A program made the position numbers and the translations under genes. A stretch of DNA of 64,000 nucleotides, taken from assembly GCA_037501455.1 (NCBI GenBank), contig CM074865.1:7141001-7205000 (forward strand). The letters run 5' to 3'. The notes under the pieces are model-generated. The model made no database searches and was not told where the DNA came from. It saw nothing but the letters and a program-made list of their open reading frames with translations. This document shows positions 1 through 10,362 of this stretch, in pieces. Positions within the stretch are counted from its first letter, which is position 1. Each line of letters begins with the position of its first letter. This DNA comes from Lantana camara (taxonomy: Eukaryota > Streptophyta > Magnoliopsida > Lamiales > Verbenaceae).

Positions 1-620
1 CCCTTGGGAACACTTTTATTGTGCTCCTCTCGAGTCTCATCACTGATCGATACGCTAACACCCTCGGCCCCAACACTCCGCTTATTAGCGACTATGGCAT
101 AGAGCTCATTAATGGCGAGCTCGAACTCATGGTTACCAAAATCATCACGATCGGGTTCTGACTTGCTCTCATGTCCAAGTATAGGCCTCATCTCACTATC
201 CTTGTTAAGGCTAATATCATCCACATTCGCATCCTCGCGAATGGCCCCTATGTGATCAAGTTGATGATAAGTGCGTTCGAATGTTTCCTGAATCTGAGTA
301 TAACTACTGAGGGCACTTACGACCTGGGACACCGGGCTTCTCATAAAGGGCTTAATCCCTTCGATCACTTCAGCATGAGTCCTGCTCGGTGCACCACGTT
401 TGGACTCTTCACGCTCAACTCAACACGAGCCTACTCGCTCACTTCAAGCATATTTCCCTTCTCCTCAAGTCTCTGCAACCTTGTCGATCTCGCCCTGAAG
501 GACTTCCTTCTCGGCTTGGAGGCACTCGATGTGCTCATTATAACAAGAAGCAAGAAGGATCCTACAAAGGAATGCAAGCATATAGATCGATATCGAAGCA
601 TCTTATAAAATGGATAAAGG
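1..620 (-). pseudogene. Decayed antisense ORF of a Tat-like retrotransposon (partial)
   Basis: Read on the minus strand, this stretch gives long but interrupted coding sequence with a charged, coiled-coil-like part (EHIECLQAEKEVLQGEIDKV) followed by an acidic, serine-rich tail. Several in-frame stops break it. It lies just inside a polypurine tract and an LTR on its right, which is where Tat-lineage Ty3/gypsy elements carry an ORF opposite to gag-pol. The complete element at 50711-63145 has the same layout. The upstream part of the ORF and the rest of the element lie beyond the window's left edge. Assignment rests on position and composition, not on a matched domain, so identity as the C-terminal half of the antisense gene is inference. 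Confidence 0.5.
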
Positions 621-703
621 AAACGGACATATAATGTCAAACGAATGACTATCCCAAAGCAGGAGAGCGCTATCACTCCACGAGCATCTCGATCGTTCGA
701 TAC

Positions 704-723
704 TCGGGGAGTGGGGGGGCAAA
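704..723 (+). other. Polypurine tract before 3' LTR
   Basis: A G-rich purine run (ggggagtgggggggcaaa) sits immediately before a sequence starting TGATAGTGCC. The complete Tat element in this window has the equivalent order on its minus strand: a GGGGGGCAAAA run followed by TGATGAGACA. This marks the plus-strand priming site and shows that the element here is oriented left to right. Confidence 0.6.
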
Positions 724-939
724 TGATAGTGCCAAAACATAAACTAAGGACTGTTCCCTCTTTGGCACACAAACATTAGGCTCCCCATTCATGCGATCCC
801 TTCTAGTGCTCAAACATAGCGTCCCCTTTTGGAGCTCAAGTCTCGCGTTCCCCTGTTTTGTGCTCAAGCACTCTCCGCTCATTTCTAAAGCGCGTTCCCT
901 CTTATACGAGTTCATGATAGTGCTAAAATATTTCTAAGT

Positions 940-1800
940 GTTGAGCTCCACCCTTTCGAGGTCCGCTCCTTTGCGTTCCACCTCAAGCGTGCTCCACTTT
1001 CGCGTTCAACCTTCGCGCTCCGCCTTTGCGCTCAACCTTCGCTCTCAACCTAAGCGCTCAGCTTTAGCGCTCCACCTTAGCGCTCCGCCTTTGCGCTCAA
1101 CCTAAGCGCTCCACCTTTCGCCCGCCTCCTTTGCGCTCAACCTTAGCGCTCCACCTAAGCGCTCAACCTTCGCGCTCCATCTAAGCGCTCAGCTTTAGCG
1201 CTCTACGTTCGCGCTCCGCCTTAGCGCTCCACCTTCGCTCTCAACCTAAGCGCTCAGCTTTAGCGCTCCACCTTAGCGCTCGACCTTAACACTCCGCCTT
1301 TGCGCTCAACCTAAGCGCTCAACCTAAGCGCTTCACCTTTTGTCCGCCTCCTTTGCGCTCAACCTTAGCGCTCCACCTAAGCGCTCAACCTTCGCGCTCC
1401 ATCTAAGCGCTCAGCTTTAGCGCTCCACATTCATGCTCCGCTTAGCGCTCAACCTTAGCGCTCCATCTAAGCGCTCAGCTTTAGCGCTCTACGTTTGCGC
1501 TCCGCCTTAGCGCTCCACCTTCGCTCTCAACCTAAGCGCTCAGCTTTAGCGCTCCACCTTCGCTCTCAACCTTAGCGCTCCGCCTTTGCGCTCAACCTAA
1601 GAGTTCAACCTTCGCACTCCACCTTTGCGCTCAACCTTAGCGCTCCACCTCCGTCTTAGTGCACCCTTAGCGCCCCACATTCGCTCTGACCCTAAGCGCC
1701 CAACCTTAGCGCTCAACCTAAGGTTAGCGCTCAACCTCAAGGTTAGTGCTCAACCTTAAGTTAGCGCTCAATCTAAGGTTAGCGCTCAACCTTATCGCGC
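940..1800. repeat. GCGCTC tandem-like repeat array in LTR U3
   Basis: About 60 diverged copies of a 12-14 bp unit of the form TTAGCGCTCCACC / AAGCGCTCAACC follow one another. Longer blocks recur too: a block starting near 1105 (cctcctttgcgctcaacctt...) returns near 1335, and one starting near 1190 returns near 1465. This gives a higher-order period of roughly 225-275 bp. The GC-rich array stands out sharply from the AT-rich surroundings. It ends just before the LTR TATA box. Confidence 0.85.
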
Positions 1801-1918
1801 TCCGTCCCAAGCGTGGCGGTTGCCCACGTTCACACGCCACTCCACCACTCGGCGCACGACCCCGCATTATTCGCTCCCACTAAGCCCATTCAGGCACGAC
1901 TCTGACCCAAGTCTAAGG

Positions 1919-1926
1919 TATAAATA
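1919..1926 (+). promoter_or_regulatory. TATA box of the LTR
   Basis: TATAAATA lies about 250 bp before the LTR end and just after the repeat array, where an LTR U3/R promoter is expected. The following region (actcattgtcttgagcgtcgg) resembles the R/U5 part of Tat-type LTRs. Confidence 0.55.
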
Positions 1927-2178
1927 CTATTTCTTCTTCAGAACAAAGGGGGGTACACTTTTACATACCGAACCTCTGCCCAAATTTCCGGTCACCTCTC
2001 ACCTAAAGCAAACTCATTGTCTTGAGCGTCGGAGTGCCTACGCGGGAAACACCTCCTGCCTGGTATTCTTACGTTTATTTGATCTTAGCAGGTCGAAGAA
2101 CCCACCTTTGGCTGATTTGTTGGAAGTTTGGAGCCGATTCCGATCAATCTCCGGCGAAACCAATTTTCAGCATCATCA

Positions 2179-2548
2179 TGTTCAAATATGAAATTTTAAC
2201 AACAATTAATAAAAAAAAATGAACTTTTCTTCTCTTAATTCAACTTCAAATAAAAATTTTTAAACAATAATAATTGAAAACAACTTTAAATAACAAAAAT
2301 GAATAAAATGCAATTATTTAAACAAGATAAAATGTGGTCGATACAAAAATATTAATAATAGTTTAAATCTAATTAATATATAAGCGGTTATTTTCGTTTT
2401 AAAAATATAAATATAGACTAAAAATTACTTAGGGAGGCGGTGTGAATTTTTTTTTGATATCACGAGGGGTTAGATTAAAATAAATTTCTTTCAAGGAAGT
2501 ATTTCAAACATTTTGAATATCACAAGGGACTAAATTAAATTTTACTCG
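2179..2548. other. AT-rich spacer
   Basis: AT-rich DNA without a convincing ORF. Two related phrases, 'cacgaggggttagattaaaa' near 2461 and 'cacaagggactaaattaaat' near 2521, form a short imperfect direct repeat. Nothing else is recognised before the receptor-kinase fragment. Confidence 0.6.
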
Positions 2549-2822
2549 AGTTTAGGGGAGATGTTGCGTGGGACGAAGGGGGCTCATTTGCAGTGGGAAT
2601 CGAGGTACAAGATCGCGCTAGATGCAGCGAAGGGTTTGTGCTATTGACACCACGATTGTTCGCCTTCAATTATTCATAGAGACGTGAAGTCGAATAACAT
2701 TTTACTAAACAATGATTATGAAGCTCATGTTGCTGATTTCGGGCTAGCTAAGTTCTGGCATGATGCGGGTGCTTCCGAGTGTATGTCTTCGATTGCTGGA
2801 TCTTATGGTTATATCCCTCCAG
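2549..2822 (+). pseudogene. CLAVATA1-like receptor kinase, kinase fragment
   Basis: The translation follows a plant LRR receptor kinase of the CLV1/BAM type from the SLGE segment through [11 protein letters not shown] (catalytic loop), [10 protein letters not shown] (DFG magnesium loop) and [10 protein letters not shown] (activation segment). An in-frame TGA at 2645-2647 stands where the family has Leu in 'CYLHH'. The N-lobe and everything after GYIPP are missing. The end at 2822 (ccag|gtcaga) looks like a native exon end, fitting the single intron I recall in CLV1-type genes at about this place. The fragment precedes the LRR pieces, the reverse of the normal protein order, so it belongs to another decayed copy or to a rearrangement. 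Confidence 0.85.
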
Positions 2823-2955
2823 GTCAGAATTTGTTCTTTCAACTCTATTTAAGACATTTTCGTTTCCTTTTTGATCTGTCTTGTTACATTTTGGAATTAG
2901 AAATTATAATTGTCAAACCTCCTGGAGTTATGTTTTGTATGATGATCAAAAAAAG
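2823..2955 (+). other. Intron remnant and rearrangement junction
   Basis: Begins with a plausible donor (GTCAGA) after the kinase exon and continues as T-rich, intron-like DNA. Near 2956 it abruptly becomes LRR coding sequence. The breakpoint between the kinase copy and the LRR copy must lie in this stretch. A chance acceptor (tatacag) at its end would splice the two in frame, but that AG lies within codons the LRR family conserves. Confidence 0.45.
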
Positions 2956-4555
2956 AAAAAAATATATACAGGAGGCATCCCACCGGAGTTTGGTTTCATA
3001 TCCAGCCTGGAAGTCCTTGATCTCGCTGATTGTTCTCTCTCCGGTGAAATTCCGGCAAGTCTTGGGAATCTGAAGAATCTATACAAGTTATACCTTCAGG
3101 TGATACTTAAGAGGATTATCCATTGACTAATTTTTAATTATTCATATATACGCATGCACACACAACATGATCATGATATGAGTTTTAAAATATTTGAAAA
3201 TCAAGTTAATTATCAAATACTTAATATACATTTTATTCATTATTTTCTTTATTATGTTTTCAGAATTTATTCCTAAGACAAACGTATAATTCACTAATTA
3301 ACTTTATATTGTTGGTAGTGTTTTTTTTTTTTTTTTTCATTTTTCAAGTGGAACAGGTGTTCAAATTGAAAATTAACTCCAAATGAATTTCTGAATTCGG
3401 AAAACAGGTGAATAACCTGACGGGGCAGCTTCCTCGGGAGCTGTCGGGTTTGTCCAACCTGATTCAACTGGACCTCTCCATTAACAATCTCAACGGAGAA
3501 ATACCCGGAAAATTTTCCGAATTGAAGAATTTGAAGCTGCTCAATCTGTTCCAAAATAATTTCCAGGGCCCTTTTCCAGGTTTTGTCAGCGACCTTCCGA
3601 ATCTTGGTTTCCTCCATTTATGGAGCAACAATTTCACTTCCCAGTTGCCGGAAAATCTGGGCCGGAACGGAAAATTGGTCCAGCTTGATGTCTCTGGAAA
3701 TCACATCACCGGAAATATCCCGAAAGATGTATGTAAAGGAAGAAAACTTGAGGTTTTGATTCTGATGGATAATAATTTCCAGGCCCAATTCCAGAAGATC
3801 TTGGATCATGCAAGACCCTGGCCAGTATCCAAATCAAGAAAAATTCGTTGAATGGTCCGATTCCATCCGGGATTTTCAACCTGCCATTGTTGCAAATTCT
3901 CGAACTCAATGATAATTTCTTTACAGGGGAGCTGCCGGTTAAGATTTCAGGCAATAATATTCTCACCAGGATTATCCTTTCCAACAATTCTATTTCGGGC
4001 ACAATTCCAGGGGCTATCGGGAACCTGAAGAATCTTGAAACCTTATCTTTGGCAATGAACAATCTTTCAGGAAAGATTCCTGGAGAAATTTTTAATCTGA
4101 GACAACTTTCCAATATCACCTTTAGCAGCAACAGTTTGACGGGCGAAATTCCAGAATCGATTTCCAGAAGTTTCCACTTGACAAATGTGGACCTGAGTCG
4201 CAATGAACTGAACGGTGCGATTCCAGAAAGTATTTCCAGGTTGCAATATGTGAATTTACTTAACCTGTCAAGAAATTGGCTCCAGGGCCAAATTCCAGGG
4301 GAAATTGGGCAGATGAAGGGCTTGTCAATGTTGGATCTTTCTTACAATAATTTTTCGGGCACAAGGCCGATGACAGGATTGCTAGCACGTTTCAAGGATT
4401 GGGTTTTTGCTGGAAATCCAAATCTTTGTAACCCTAATAACGCCTCTTGTTATCCCAGTTTACCTTTGAGCAGATCGAATGGTGATCGGAAGAGCTTTTG
4501 GATGAAAATCGGGATATCTGCAAGTGTATTCACAATGTTCCATTGTGGCTTCTGA
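2956..4555 (+). pseudogene. CLAVATA1-like LRR receptor, LRR region (broken)
   Basis: Encodes successive plant-type LRRs from [10 protein letters not shown] through NNLTGQLPRELSG and LGRNGKLVQLDVSG to the post-LRR cysteine motif (GNPNLCNPNNASC). It then stops at the start of the membrane segment (ISASVFTMFHCGF). The repeat order matches the second half of the CLV1 ectodomain. Breaks: a ~300 bp insertion at about 3103-3407, a one-base deletion near 3782 that shifts the frame (the second frame resumes as SLNGPIPSG...), and loss of the membrane and kinase regions. The N-terminal LRRs are absent, though a matching N-terminal piece lies at 16071-16460. This is a non-functional relic of a receptor that in intact form binds CLE-type peptides at the cell surface (family knowledge). 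Confidence 0.88.
3103..3407. repeat. Insertion inside the LRR pseudogene
   Basis: Non-coding AT-rich DNA separates the LRR halves LYLQ and VNNLTG. The 7 bp CAGGTGA occurs at both borders (cttCAGGTGAtact and aaaCAGGTGAataac). The segment begins GT and ends AG, and removing it restores the reading frame. I see no terminal inverted repeat. It could be a small insertion with a target duplication or an intron acquired by this copy. Confidence 0.6.
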
Positions 4556-5507
4556 AGTTAAAATTTGAAAGTTCTTTTTTTTCTAAAGCTCAATTATTTG
4601 AGTTCAAGCCGAGACTTCTGACGAAAGTAACATAGAGTCCAAAGGTCAAGCTACACTGCTCGTGCTAAAAATTTGAAAGTGTTGTTTAGATTAGTTCTCC
4701 TCCATATGTTAATTGTTGGATTGTATGGTTTCAATGTACTAATAAGATGGTCTTAAGTATGAATTGGCCTATGTTTCTGGACGAATTCTCCTTACAAATA
4801 TTTATTTGTCAATGATAATTGCCTTCGAATTATTTAATATAGCAAGGGTGATATAAACTATGGTAATCAAAAAAAAAAAAAAAAGAAAGAAAGAAATTTA
4901 TCATTTATGGTATGAAAAATGAGATTAAACTATCTTCTTATAAGTTTCTCGATGGGGCAAATATCCAATTTCAATTGTGTATTTTATTTTATATTTCACT
5001 CAACCAAACACATTAATTGTATTGATTGATAACCAATTAAAAATATATATAAATTATTTTATAACCATTTCGATCAATTTAGGTAAAATAAACCCATCAA
5101 GCCCCATTTTTGAAATAACCCAAATAGAGCGACTCTAACTCAATCGGGTAAAAGTCCTTTTTTTTTAACTCACTCCTCGAAAATAATTAGAGGAATTCGA
5201 ACACAAAATCATTGTTTTAGAGAAAAAAACGTTTAATTATTTGGATCAACTCAATCGAATACAAATTGAGGTAATATTAGTCCACGAATCGAATTAATTC
5301 CAAGTTAGGCAACCCTAAACGGCTAGTGTTAGGTTGGGCCAATGCGTACTATATGTTCAATATTAATTTTCCAAAAAAGGAACATTCTGATAATTAAAAC
5401 TATATTATAAATTTGTAGAACAAAATTTATTTATTTAAAATGTTAAAGATTAGATTGCAGCATTTTATCAATGCCAGATAAGATGGGTTTAATACGCATT
5501 TTTTTCA
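4556..5507. other. Spacer with half of a local duplication
   Basis: AT-rich DNA with no gene. Positions 5110-5460 (aataacccaaatagagcgac ... caaccctaaacggctagtg ... gaacaaaatttatttattta) are clearly homologous, in the same direction, to about 17145-17400. The copies differ by substitutions and by a ~100 bp stretch containing a T-run that is present only here. The match ends just before the Mutator-like element. Confidence 0.75.
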
Positions 5508-5516
5508 TAATTATTA

Positions 5517-5966
5517 GGGAAAATTGCAATTTTAGTCCCATTGGATTCAAACCGTTGCAATAAAGGTCACATTGGTTTAAAATATCCAAAACACATCCCA
5601 TTGGATTCTAAAATGTTGCAATAAAGGTCCCATTAGTTTAAAATTCTAAAATACATCCCATTTGATTCTAAAACATTGCAAGATTAGTCCCATATTGATC
5701 AACTAACAAAATAACTAGATGTTTCGTTAGTGTAAAAGATTTTTTTTTTCTTTTTTTTTTTTGGGAAATCACCATTTTTTTTTCTAAAATATTTTATTTT
5801 CACCCATATTTATTCAAATTTTTAATATTTTATTTTCCCCCATATTTTTCTCCTAATTTCCACCTCATTTATGTCATTTTATTAAATACTTTTTTTAAAA
5901 AAATTAATTATTTCCTTCCCTATATCTTTTGATTTCCACCAAAATTTTCTATTTTTTTATTATGAG
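5517..5966. repeat. Left TIR of the Mutator-like element
   Basis: Inverted copy of ~13574-14016. The outer ~220 bp contains three diverged repeats of a phrase meaning 'fixed number of bases plus attgcaataaaggtcccatt', which occur in reverse order in the right TIR. The inner part (ttgatttccaccaaaatttt) pairs with 'tttttgatggaaatcaagag' on the right. The LTR element inserted exactly at its inner end. Confidence 0.85.
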
Positions 5967-7246
5967 TGTTTACACAAATTTTCGTTGAAATCTGCAATAA
6001 ATGGATGCAAAATACAAGAAAATAGCGAAACATGAAATTTATTGATTTAATGTAAAAAAATGTTACAATCTCTGTAATTCCTCCGATTCTTCTCAAATAA
6101 TGGATTCGAGGGCTTGATGCTTGATCTCGAATCAAATGTAAAACTTGGTTGAATTATGTTGGAAGTGTTGGCTCATTGCACTGACAGCACTTCGGGGATA
6201 GCAAGTGGCAATAGCTCGAAGATTTGAGAGCTAGAATGCCTTTTGCTCTTGAGAACTTGATGATTTGTTCTTGTGTTGTGATTTGTGACTTGATGTTATG
6301 AACTTGTGAACCTTGGAGCCTCTATTTTAGGGCTGTCAACGGGTCGGATTCGGACCGGATCAGGAGATTCCGGATCCGAATCCGATAAGAGAATCCGAAT
6401 ATCGGATCCGAATCCGAATCCTAGGATTCGGATTCATTGTTTTTTAATCCATATATAATCGGGTCGGATCCGATCCGATAAAAGATCCGACCCGATTAGT
6501 AATAAAATTTATTTTTTTAAATAACAAATTTGATATAAAAAATAAATATAATTACATAATATTTAATAAATAATTATTATTTAATGAATTACTTGATAGT
6601 TTTGTTTATATTTATTTAAAATAAATTAATTTAAACTTATTATTAAAAGAAAATATATACTTTTTAGAGTAAAAAATTTAAATTTTATTATTGTTTAAAA
6701 TGATAAATATGTGAAAATTTTAATTTTAATCATTTTACTTAATATTATGTATTAGTAAATAATTTATTTAATTAAATATTATATATAATATCGGATTCGG
6801 ATTCTTAACGGATCAGATTCCTTAAATCCATATTCGCTCCATTTATTTCGGATAACGAATATTTACAATCGGATATGATCCATCGAATATTTTTATCGAA
6901 CGAATATGCTAAAATTCGGATCGGACTCGGATCGGATTCAGATTAAAATCCGCCCCATTGACAGCCCTACTATTTATAGGCTTTCGATTGCACTTTTGGG
7001 CTTCATGGGCTTGGGCCTGAACTTGAAGTTTACTTCCTCAAAGTGGGCTTTTAAATTCATTTAATGGATTATTTTTTTAACCCATTTAATTAATTCAAAG
7101 AATAAGAATATAATTTATAATTCTTATCTTGAATTAAATATTTAAGTCCAAATTTATTATGGACTTAGGATAAAAATTAATAATCAATAGCCAATTTATT
7201 TGGGCCATCAATTAATAATTTTATCTTCGAATTTTCGGTGTCAACA
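5967..7246 (-). repeat. Left LTR (3' LTR) interrupted by a hAT element
   Basis: Begins TGTTTACACAAATTTTCG and ends TTTTCGGTGTCAACA. It is ~648 bp longer than the right LTR because of the insertion at about 6329-6969. The rest matches the right LTR almost base for base. Confidence 0.9.
6329..6969. mobile_element. hAT-like non-autonomous element inside the LTR
   Basis: Ends are AGGGCTGTCAACGGGTCGGA and, inverted, AGGGCTGTCAATGGGGCGGA. The inside is AT-rich with GGATCCGAATCCG-type sub-repeats near each end. The flanks are tctatttt and actattta around an empty site tctattta, which fits an 8 bp target duplication with one change on each side. No transposase is encoded. TIR style and duplication length suggest the hAT superfamily. 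Confidence 0.75.
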
Positions 7247-7262
7247 GATGCCCCCACTTCAA
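7247..7262 (-). other. Polypurine tract of the gag-only element
   Basis: On the minus strand the sequence reads gaagtgggggcatc and then directly TGTTGACACC, the start of the 3' LTR. Confidence 0.6.
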
Positions 7263-7748
7263 GATCCGAGGAGAGCGAGTCGAACTTTTGCGAGATCGGG
7301 CTTGAAGTAGTTGAATTTGTCTTCTTTTTAATGTAGGTGGGCCCACTTTGAAACTCGGCTGTGATCCAAACCATTTTGGGAAGCACTCATTTTAATTGTT
7401 GGGTTGCCAATGAACCCAAATGGAAACAAGTATCTCCCAATTTGTTTCAAACCTCACGTGACACAAGGGCAGATTGCATATGCCTTTTCCTTCTCTTTAA
7501 TTAGTAATTATTGGTAAGAAAATTGGGCTATCAAATTGGCTCAAATAACACGCCAATTTATGGCCACGCGTGGAACTTGCCACCAGGAGCAATTGACGCC
7601 AACTTTCAGTTCCACTCTCTAGCAGATTGCAGGATTACGGTGGATTGCATTTTCATCATCCCTTTATTTTTTCCAAAATTTCTTCGATTTACGCCGGAAT
7701 TTCATCTTCATTATTAATGTTGAAAATTGTATCCCAGGCCATAGACTC

Positions 7749-10040
7749 TATATAAGAGGGGGTTCAACCCTTTCACTTCTGCAAATCAAGAAATTGAAAG
7801 CAAAGGTTCTACGGCGGAGATGGCTATGGAGACAGCAGAGAGCTCGATGTCCCCGAGGTGGCCGCATGCTTTGTCCAGAAAATTAAGAATTCCACTGGTG
7901 ATCAAAATTTTAGTTCCCACGGGTGATTCGAGCACAAGTCGGTCGACGTCAAACAGCCTCACACCGATCACTTCAATTTCTATATAGGGAAGAGCTCTGC
8001 TCGTGGTGCCACTACATTGTTGCTGCTGGATGTGGGTGTCATGCATTTTTATTTATTCAATTATTATCATTTTTGTTTTTTTGAATTTTTCTTTGCAGGT
8101 GGTACCTGGCCTTCCATTTTCCATCACATTGGAGAATTCATTTTTTGGAACTTTCTTCAAGATCTGCTTCTTGCCATTGCGATATTCACCTCATAACATT
8201 CCAGATACGTTCATGCATTTCATAGAATGGATCGTCGAGCCAATTGTAGAAACCACCAATCCATGGTGCCACTTCTAGTTCTTGAAGTCCACACTTCACC
8301 ATGATCTACATTCTGAACTTCAACTCCTGCACGTTCATCATTAGCCAACAATTTGCATTTGGAGAACAATCAAAGTTGATGGTTGCAATTTCTTCGGCCA
8401 CATTTTCAGAGAATTCGGAAGTGGACAACAGTCGACCGCATCTTGTCATCGTGGAAACTTTATACTCCAACGATCAGACCTAGTTCAAATCTCCAGATTT
8501 CCGACTCAATGCCAATCCAGATTCTTGTTGCACGTATTCCCGGTATACATCATCAGAGAATATCCACTCTATGCCACCAATATGCAGAAAGTTACTTTGT
8601 TTATGCAATCCGACATCTTCACCGGGGGCCATCTAATGTAGATCCACGAACGAGACGATTTAAAATCCACACCGGCAACTGCATTCATCCCTCTCCGGCA
8701 TCGTTGAGGTTTCAACTGCTACAAACTCTTGGATCTGACTTTTGCCTCCACCGAGCCACCATACAAGCTCCGACAATGACTCTTGTCTTGATGCCATTTT
8801 TCCTCGACACCACAAAAATGCTCTTGGAATTTGCTCCAGAACCATCAACTCATCTTTAATAATCCTCGCTTGAAGTTTTCACCTCAGGAGACAAACAACC
8901 ATCCACGACTTGTGCACGATCATCGTCCAACATCATTCGGATTCTCGCCATTGCAGACAAGTGTCAGACTCTTGCCCCCGCTCGAAACATCATCCTCGCG
9001 GCACTCTTATTTCTGATAGATTTGCCCTCGAACCTCGACTTAGAATCATAGAGGCCATTCATTCACCACTTCATGACTTCATGTCATGCATCAACATCCC
9101 GATATCAACAAAGATTTTTTGTGGCTAATGTCGCTAGAGACACCAGCGTAAAGCATCACTCGAACATCCGACATCAATGAAGGTTCTGTTTGTTGATATC
9201 CTTAGTCCTTGCAGTGAAAGACATGAGCACAGAACACTACTCTACCATCCGTTCGTCTCCACGCAAATGATGATTATGCTTGTTGCAATTCTCATTTCAT
9301 ACCCCCACGACAGCAGGAGTGCGTGCACTTTACCCTACCATCCGGACCATGCTCACAAGTCACGAACAATTCTGCCCTTTCAAGCTTTGCAAATCATCTT
9401 TTTCATTGCCCGACAAAGTGAAAGAGTTGCGGAACATCCTTCAAACCTCCATCAAGTCAAAGTGTTGCAAATTGTTGGTGACCATCAATCCTTCGCATCA
9501 TGGAGTTGCATCTCAAGTGGTAGCGGTGATCAACAACTTTATGGCCTACCGGATTCCACCAATTTTCCCAACGTGCCATCCATTTCCAAATGATTTGGTG
9601 TTGTGGAGACATCGCTGTGATGGAATATGACGAAGTGGAAAAACTCAACTTGTCACGCCGGTTGCGCAGCATTTTCTTCTAATGGAATCTCCTCTTTTTT
9701 TTTTTTTTCTCTCCCATTTGGTGCAGGTGAAGGATGAAAAACGAGTTGAGGAGATGGGTCGTCGAAAGATTGAGAACTTCCTGATCAGTGGTAAGAGAAG
9801 TCCAAGACATTTTTGAATCTGGTATGGAAGCAAGGCAGATCATCACTTCCACGAAAAGAGAATTTATTGTGCCATCCCACAGATGTTGACTTTGATGGAA
9901 ACCCTGGCAGAGAATTTGGTGTAGAAAGAGTTGGGGAGACCACATGAAGAATTTAGACAAAATTGTACAATTTCGTCATTTTTTGTATTCCTTTGGATCA
10001 TTTTTTATGTAAAAGTACACCATTTCTGGAATAAAATTGT
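7749..10040 (+). other. Possible antisense transcription unit in the gag-only element
   Basis: On the strand opposite gag I see a TATA box (TATATAAG, 7749-7756), a short ORF starting at 7820 (MAMETAESSMSPRWPHALSR..., 55 codons, stop at 7985), and two strong acceptor-like sites after T-rich tracts (ctttgcag ending 8098; ggtgcag ending 9726). An AATAAA signal lies at 10030-10035, followed by a T-rich stretch. The DNA between is less AT-rich than ordinary spacer but holds no recognisable domain. The unit occupies the space between gag and the 3' LTR. Tat-lineage elements (for example maize Grande) carry an antisense gene there. Transcription is inferred only. Confidence 0.4.
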
Positions 10041-10362
10041 TCTTTCACATCTTTTTGTGCCTCTTTTTTTTTGTGCATTCGTTCGCCATTCTTCGTTTTG
10101 ATGTTGATCTTAAATTACTCCAATGCATGCCCCCAGTGTTGGAATTTCACGCACTTATCGAAACTCACGAACAATTTGGATTTGTTTGAAGATATGACTG
10201 AACTTGAAAATTTAGTATTCAATTTGCCTACGTACCCCGAAAGGAGGATCAAGTCATGGCGTAGTTCAAAGTTTTTTTTTTTTTTTTGTCACAGTTTATA
10301 CTCATGCGAACAAGGAGTAACGTGCAGTTTAGGCTCGTGCGTCAAGGAGCAAACTCTTTCAT

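Larger units (their letters stand above)
724..2178 (+). mobile_element. 3' LTR of a Tat-like Ty3/gypsy element
   Basis: This LTR starts TGATAGTGCC directly after the polypurine tract and ends GCATCATCA, so its ends form the short inverted pair TGAT/ATCA. The intact element at 50711-63145 has the same ends on its minus strand. A TATA box lies at 1919-1926. About 860 bp of the U3 part is a GCGCTC-rich repeat array. The matching 5' LTR is outside the window, so the target duplication cannot be confirmed here. If the end is right, the five bases TGTTC after position 2178 should also precede the 5' LTR. Confidence 0.6.

Noticed and set aside
171..608. 145-codon plus-strand frame at the left edge
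   Set aside because: Opposite strand to the recognisable coiled-coil remnant; no start context or domain.
940..1800. CRISPR-like repeat array
   Set aside because: The units abut without unique spacers of constant length, and this is plant nuclear DNA within an LTR.
2823..2968. Possible 146 bp intron fusing the kinase piece to the LRR piece in frame
   Set aside because: The donor looks native, but the acceptor AG lies inside codons conserved by the LRR family (IYTGG), so the match is probably accidental.
2684..3073. Open frame starting at the kinase catalytic loop
   Set aside because: It is the tail of a receptor-kinase pseudogene that reads into intron and then LRR DNA in a wrong frame; the upstream stop and missing domains rule out a gene.
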